Shown here: piece by piece, positions 6,596 through 8,807 of the stretch | Layout: each line of letters begins with the position of its first letter | How positions within the stretch are numbered: position 1 is the first letter of the stretch | DNA from: Aquincola sp. | GTDB lineage: Bacteria > Pseudomonadota > Gammaproteobacteria > Burkholderiales > Burkholderiaceae_C | Direction: 5' to 3' | NCBI GenBank assembly: GCA_029884035.1 | Contig: JAOUIM010000131.1 | Location: 1-8,807, forward strand | DNA: 8,807 nt | The notes under the pieces: model-generated | Told to the model about the DNA's origin: nothing | Database searches by the model: none | The model's input: the letters and a program-made list of their open reading frames with translations, nothing else | Program-made: the position numbers and the translations under genes

Positions 6596-8185
6596 CTACT
6601 TGTGGCCGCCGCCGCTCGAATAGCCGCCGAACGAACCGCCCCCGATGCGCGCCCCGCCGCCGCCACTGCCACGTTTGCACTGCTGGTACTCCGCGCTGTT
6701 CGCACCGAAGGTCGCGCGAACCTCGTCGCAATCGTCGCTGCATCTGTCCATCATGAACAGCAGCACGTACAAGGCAATGACGATCCAAACGATCGTGGCG
6801 GTGCCCTTGGTCTTGCGGTTGGACAGCGTCGACAGCGGCTGCACATCGGCCGACAGTCCGGGTGTGGCGGCGATCGGCACGCCGAACGCCTTGGCCAGCA
6901 TCGCGGCGTCGATCGCCTCGCCGGCCGACCAGGTGACTTCCTGGCCGGCTTGCTCGCGCGACAGGCGCTTGCGGCGGGCGGGGCCGGTGCCATCGTAATC
7001 GGTCACCTGGGCTCGCTCCTCGCGCTGAACGCGCCAGTAGAACTCGCCCTGGACCCAGGTGACCTTGGCGGCGTAGGTGTAACGGCGCTGGTAGGTCACG
7101 CCCTCCCACTGCGCCTGGGTACCGCGGACCTGCGGCGCGCCAGTGATCGGGCGCACCCAGCTCCAGCCGTCCTCGGCGTCGACGAGGAAGGCGAAACCCG
7201 CCTGCTGGTTGAACAGCAGGTATTCGCGCCAGTAGGTGGTCTCGTCGTCGCTGTCCTCGGGAATGTCGCATCGCTCGACGAGGCCGACCACGGTCCAGGG
7301 CAGGGCCCCTTCGCGGCCGATCGCCAGGGTCGCGGTGCTGCCCAGCGGCAGCGTGGGTTGGGCACCCTCGTGGCCCGAGTTCGCCTGTGCGTAGTGGGCC
7401 AGCGCAGCGCCCGCGCCCGCACTCAGGTCGACGACGGCCTTGCACTGGTGGCAGACGATCGACTGGGTCGACGCGAGCTTGACCTCGAGCGAGGCGCCGC
7501 AGCTCGGGCACTCGACGTTGCGCGCCGCAAGCATCCTTTCGCCGATTTCGCGCAGCCCGCTGAGCCGCAGATCGCCGAGCGCGACGCCCCGTCCGATCGA
7601 CCAGTGCACCGTGTCCGGCGTGCTGTAGTCGAGCGTGCCGACCTCGCCCTGCGCGTCGCGCAGGTCGGCGACGACGAACTCGCTGCGCAGCGGCGGCGCG
7701 ACGGGCAATTCGCCCTCCGCGGCCATCAGGCGCGCGCTCGTGACAGATGCCACGTCCCAGATGCGGCCACTGATCGTGCGTCGCTCGCCGGCGCGCAGTT
7801 CGCCGGCCCTGGGGGCCGCCTCGGTCAGGGCGGCGTCGAAGCTGAAGACATAGGCACCGTTGTCCTCCGACAGCCAGCCGCTGCGGCCGTTGTCGAACAG
7901 CGCGTGCCACTCGTTCCAGGTGCCGTCGGCGTAACCGTACTGCAATCGGCCGACGAGCGTGAAGGCGATGCCCTGCAGGGACCCCGCGGCACCGAGCTGC
8001 AGCGGCGAGTGGTCGTCGAACAGCTCTGACATGACGCCCACGCGCCTGAGCGCCTCCCCGTCTCGCACCAGTGTGCTGCGGCAGAAGCTGCACACCGCGC
8101 TGGCCGAGGCGGCCGATCGGAACTCGACCGGCGCACCGCAGCTCGGGCACGCGGCGCGGTAGGCGCGCTGTGAAGAGGTGGCCAC
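6596..8185 (-). CDS. DUF4178-type protein with two zinc ribbons and C-terminal membrane anchor
   Basis: A 529-residue protein built from a repeated unit. A zinc ribbon (C13, C16, C32, C35) precedes a first DUF4178-like domain (about 60-215); a second zinc ribbon (C226, C229, C245, C248) precedes a second one (about 280-435). Both domains carry an aromatic-rich pattern, WNEWHALFDN...GWLSEDNG in the first and YWREYLLFNQ...GFAFLVDAEDG in the second. One hydrophobic helix follows (about 463-479), then a short Cys-containing stretch and a glycine-rich tail (506-528). The bulk is probably cytoplasmic, anchored by the single helix. The start is a GTG right after an in-frame TAG, with no good ribosome site, but it is needed to keep the first zinc ribbon. 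DUF4178 has no settled function. The DUF350 gene follows after 39 nt and the SPFH gene lies upstream by 103 nt. Confidence 0.87.
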   Translation of the reverse strand: MATSSQRAYRAACPSCGAPVEFRSAASASAVCSFCRSTLVRDGEALRRVGVMSELFDDHSPLQLGAAGSLQGIAFTLVGRLQYGYADGTWNEWHALFDNGRSGWLSEDNGAYVFSFDAALTEAAPRAGELRAGERRTISGRIWDVASVTSARLMAAEGELPVAPPLRSEFVVADLRDAQGEVGTLDYSTPDTVHWSIGRGVALGDLRLSGLREIGERMLAARNVECPSCGASLEVKLASTQSIVCHQCKAVVDLSAGAGAALAHYAQANSGHEGAQPTLPLGSTATLAIGREGALPWTVVGLVERCDIPEDSDDETTYWREYLLFNQQAGFAFLVDAEDGWSWVRPITGAPQVRGTQAQWEGVTYQRRYTYAAKVTWVQGEFYWRVQREERAQVTDYDGTGPARRKRLSREQAGQEVTWSAGEAIDAAMLAKAFGVPIAATPGLSADVQPLSTLSNRKTKGTATIVWIVIALYVLLFMMDRCSDDCDEVRATFGANSAEYQQCKRGSGGGGARIGGGSFGGYSSGGGHK

Positions 8186-8288
8186 CTAGCTCGGTTCGCC
8201 AGCCTGGCACCGTCCCGCCCTTCGAGAGGCGGCACCCCGCCGAGCGACGGCGACGAGGCGAGGCGACAGGCCTAGGGGCACCATGACC

Positions 8289-8807
8289 CTACACGAGCTT
8301 CTTCAGCAGCTCCGCCTTCTTCGAGCTGAATTCCTCGTCCGTGAGGACGCCCTTGGCCCTGAGCTCGGCCAGCTTCTCGATCGTCGCCATCACCTCGTCG
8401 GGGCGCACACCGGCCACAGCCGCCGCCGCGGCCGCCGCGGTGCCACCACCCTGCAGCCCCTGGCTGAGCTGCTGCGCCATCACCTGACCGAGCGCGACTC
8501 CGGCACCCAGCCCCATCGCGTCGCCGACCACGCCGCCACCCCCTGCGGCAGCGCCCTTGGCGAACTCGGGGATCGCCTGGCCCGTCTGGTACTGCATGAA
8601 CCTGCCCATGTCCTGGCCGACCATGCCCATGCCGATCTTCTGGTCGAGGATCTTCTGCAGTTCCTCGGGCAGGCTCACGTTCTGCACCGTCACGCTCTCG
8701 AGCGCGAGGCCGATCTTGCCGAACGCCGGCGCGGTGACCTCGCGCAACTGCTGCGCGAACTCGACCTGGTTGGCCGCCAGGTCGAGGAAGGGTACGCCGC
8801 TGGCCGC
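8289..8807 (-). CDS. SPFH-domain ('virion core', YdjI-like) protein with SHOCT motif, partial
   Basis: The gene runs off the right edge, leaving the last 172 residues; the start lies outside. The visible part begins with VPFLDLAANQVEF and continues through ALESVTVQNVSLPEEL and KIGMGMVGQ, wording I associate with the C-terminal half of the SPFH/YdjI 'virion core' family, proteins related to flotillins and stomatins that gather at membranes. A glycine/alanine-rich, low-complexity linker follows, including seven alanines in a row. The last ~35 residues (DEVMATIEKLAELRAKGVLTDEEF and on, ending LLKKLV) form a SHOCT motif, a short helical oligomerisation or targeting element at protein ends. A TTG at 8747 opens a shorter frame but is internal to the domain. 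It is the first visible gene of the leftward cluster. Confidence 0.85.
   Translation of the reverse strand, partial: AASGVPFLDLAANQVEFAQQLREVTAPAFGKIGLALESVTVQNVSLPEELQKILDQKIGMGMVGQDMGRFMQYQTGQAIPEFAKGAAAGGGGVVGDAMGLGAGVALGQVMAQQLSQGLQGGGTAAAAAAAVAGVRPDEVMATIEKLAELRAKGVLTDEEFSSKKAELLKKLV

Noticed and set aside
6602..8029. Long + strand frame opposite the DUF4178 gene
   Set aside because: Antisense shadow without motifs; the opposite strand carries paired zinc ribbons and a membrane helix.
6324..8210. A 628-residue - strand frame overlapping the DUF4178 and DUF350 genes
   Set aside because: Out of phase with both conserved proteins; arginine-rich noise.
8228..8241. GGCGG-CACC-CCGCC hairpin in the gap between the SPFH and DUF4178 genes
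   Set aside because: A 5-bp GC stem without a T run is expected by chance in DNA of this composition.

Overview
The window is a high-GC, gene-dense piece of a bacterial chromosome. Codon bias toward G/C at third positions and the wording of the AhpC protein (the FMPAAFTFNCPTEVED active-site stretch) point to a betaproteobacterium, probably of the order Burkholderiales. That placement is inferred from family resemblance and is not proven. I see no insertion sequence, tRNA, rRNA or CRISPR array, and no sign of recent transfer.

Left part (1-2709, all + strand). It opens inside the 3' end of an aldo/keto reductase gene of the YdhF type. A 115-nt intergenic region follows, with an AT-rich island and a LysR-type dyad. 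Next comes a complete alkyl hydroperoxide reductase operon: ahpC (peroxiredoxin) and, 17 nt later, ahpF (its FAD/NADH disulfide reductase). Together these remove hydrogen peroxide and organic peroxides at the expense of NADH.

Right part (2710-8807). This is a polyamine and membrane gene set. On the + strand is speD, a class 1b S-adenosylmethionine decarboxylase that makes the aminopropyl donor. Converging on it from the - strand, and overlapping its tail by 15 nt, is a run of genes read right to left. These are a truncated SPFH-domain ('virion core'/YdjI-like) protein with a C-terminal SHOCT motif; a membrane-anchored protein with two zinc ribbons and two DUF4178-like domains; a 74-residue DUF350 (YjfL-like) membrane protein; a membrane-embedded aminopropyltransferase (seven predicted helices fused to a complete SpeE domain); and a Tat-signal FAD oxidoreductase of the amine oxidase/NAD(P)-binding-Rossmann type. 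The last three are tightly packed (4-nt gap, then overlapping), which suggests one transcript.

How they may work together (inference): SpeD supplies decarboxylated AdoMet, the membrane SpeE-like enzyme transfers an aminopropyl group to an amine at the cytoplasmic membrane, and the exported FAD enzyme may oxidise the product. The DUF350, DUF4178 and SPFH-SHOCT proteins look like membrane-organising or stress-sensing partners. DUF350, DUF4178, SPFH and polyamine genes have been noted together in other bacteria, but the biochemical role of the set is, as far as I know, undetermined. It is the most interesting part of the window.
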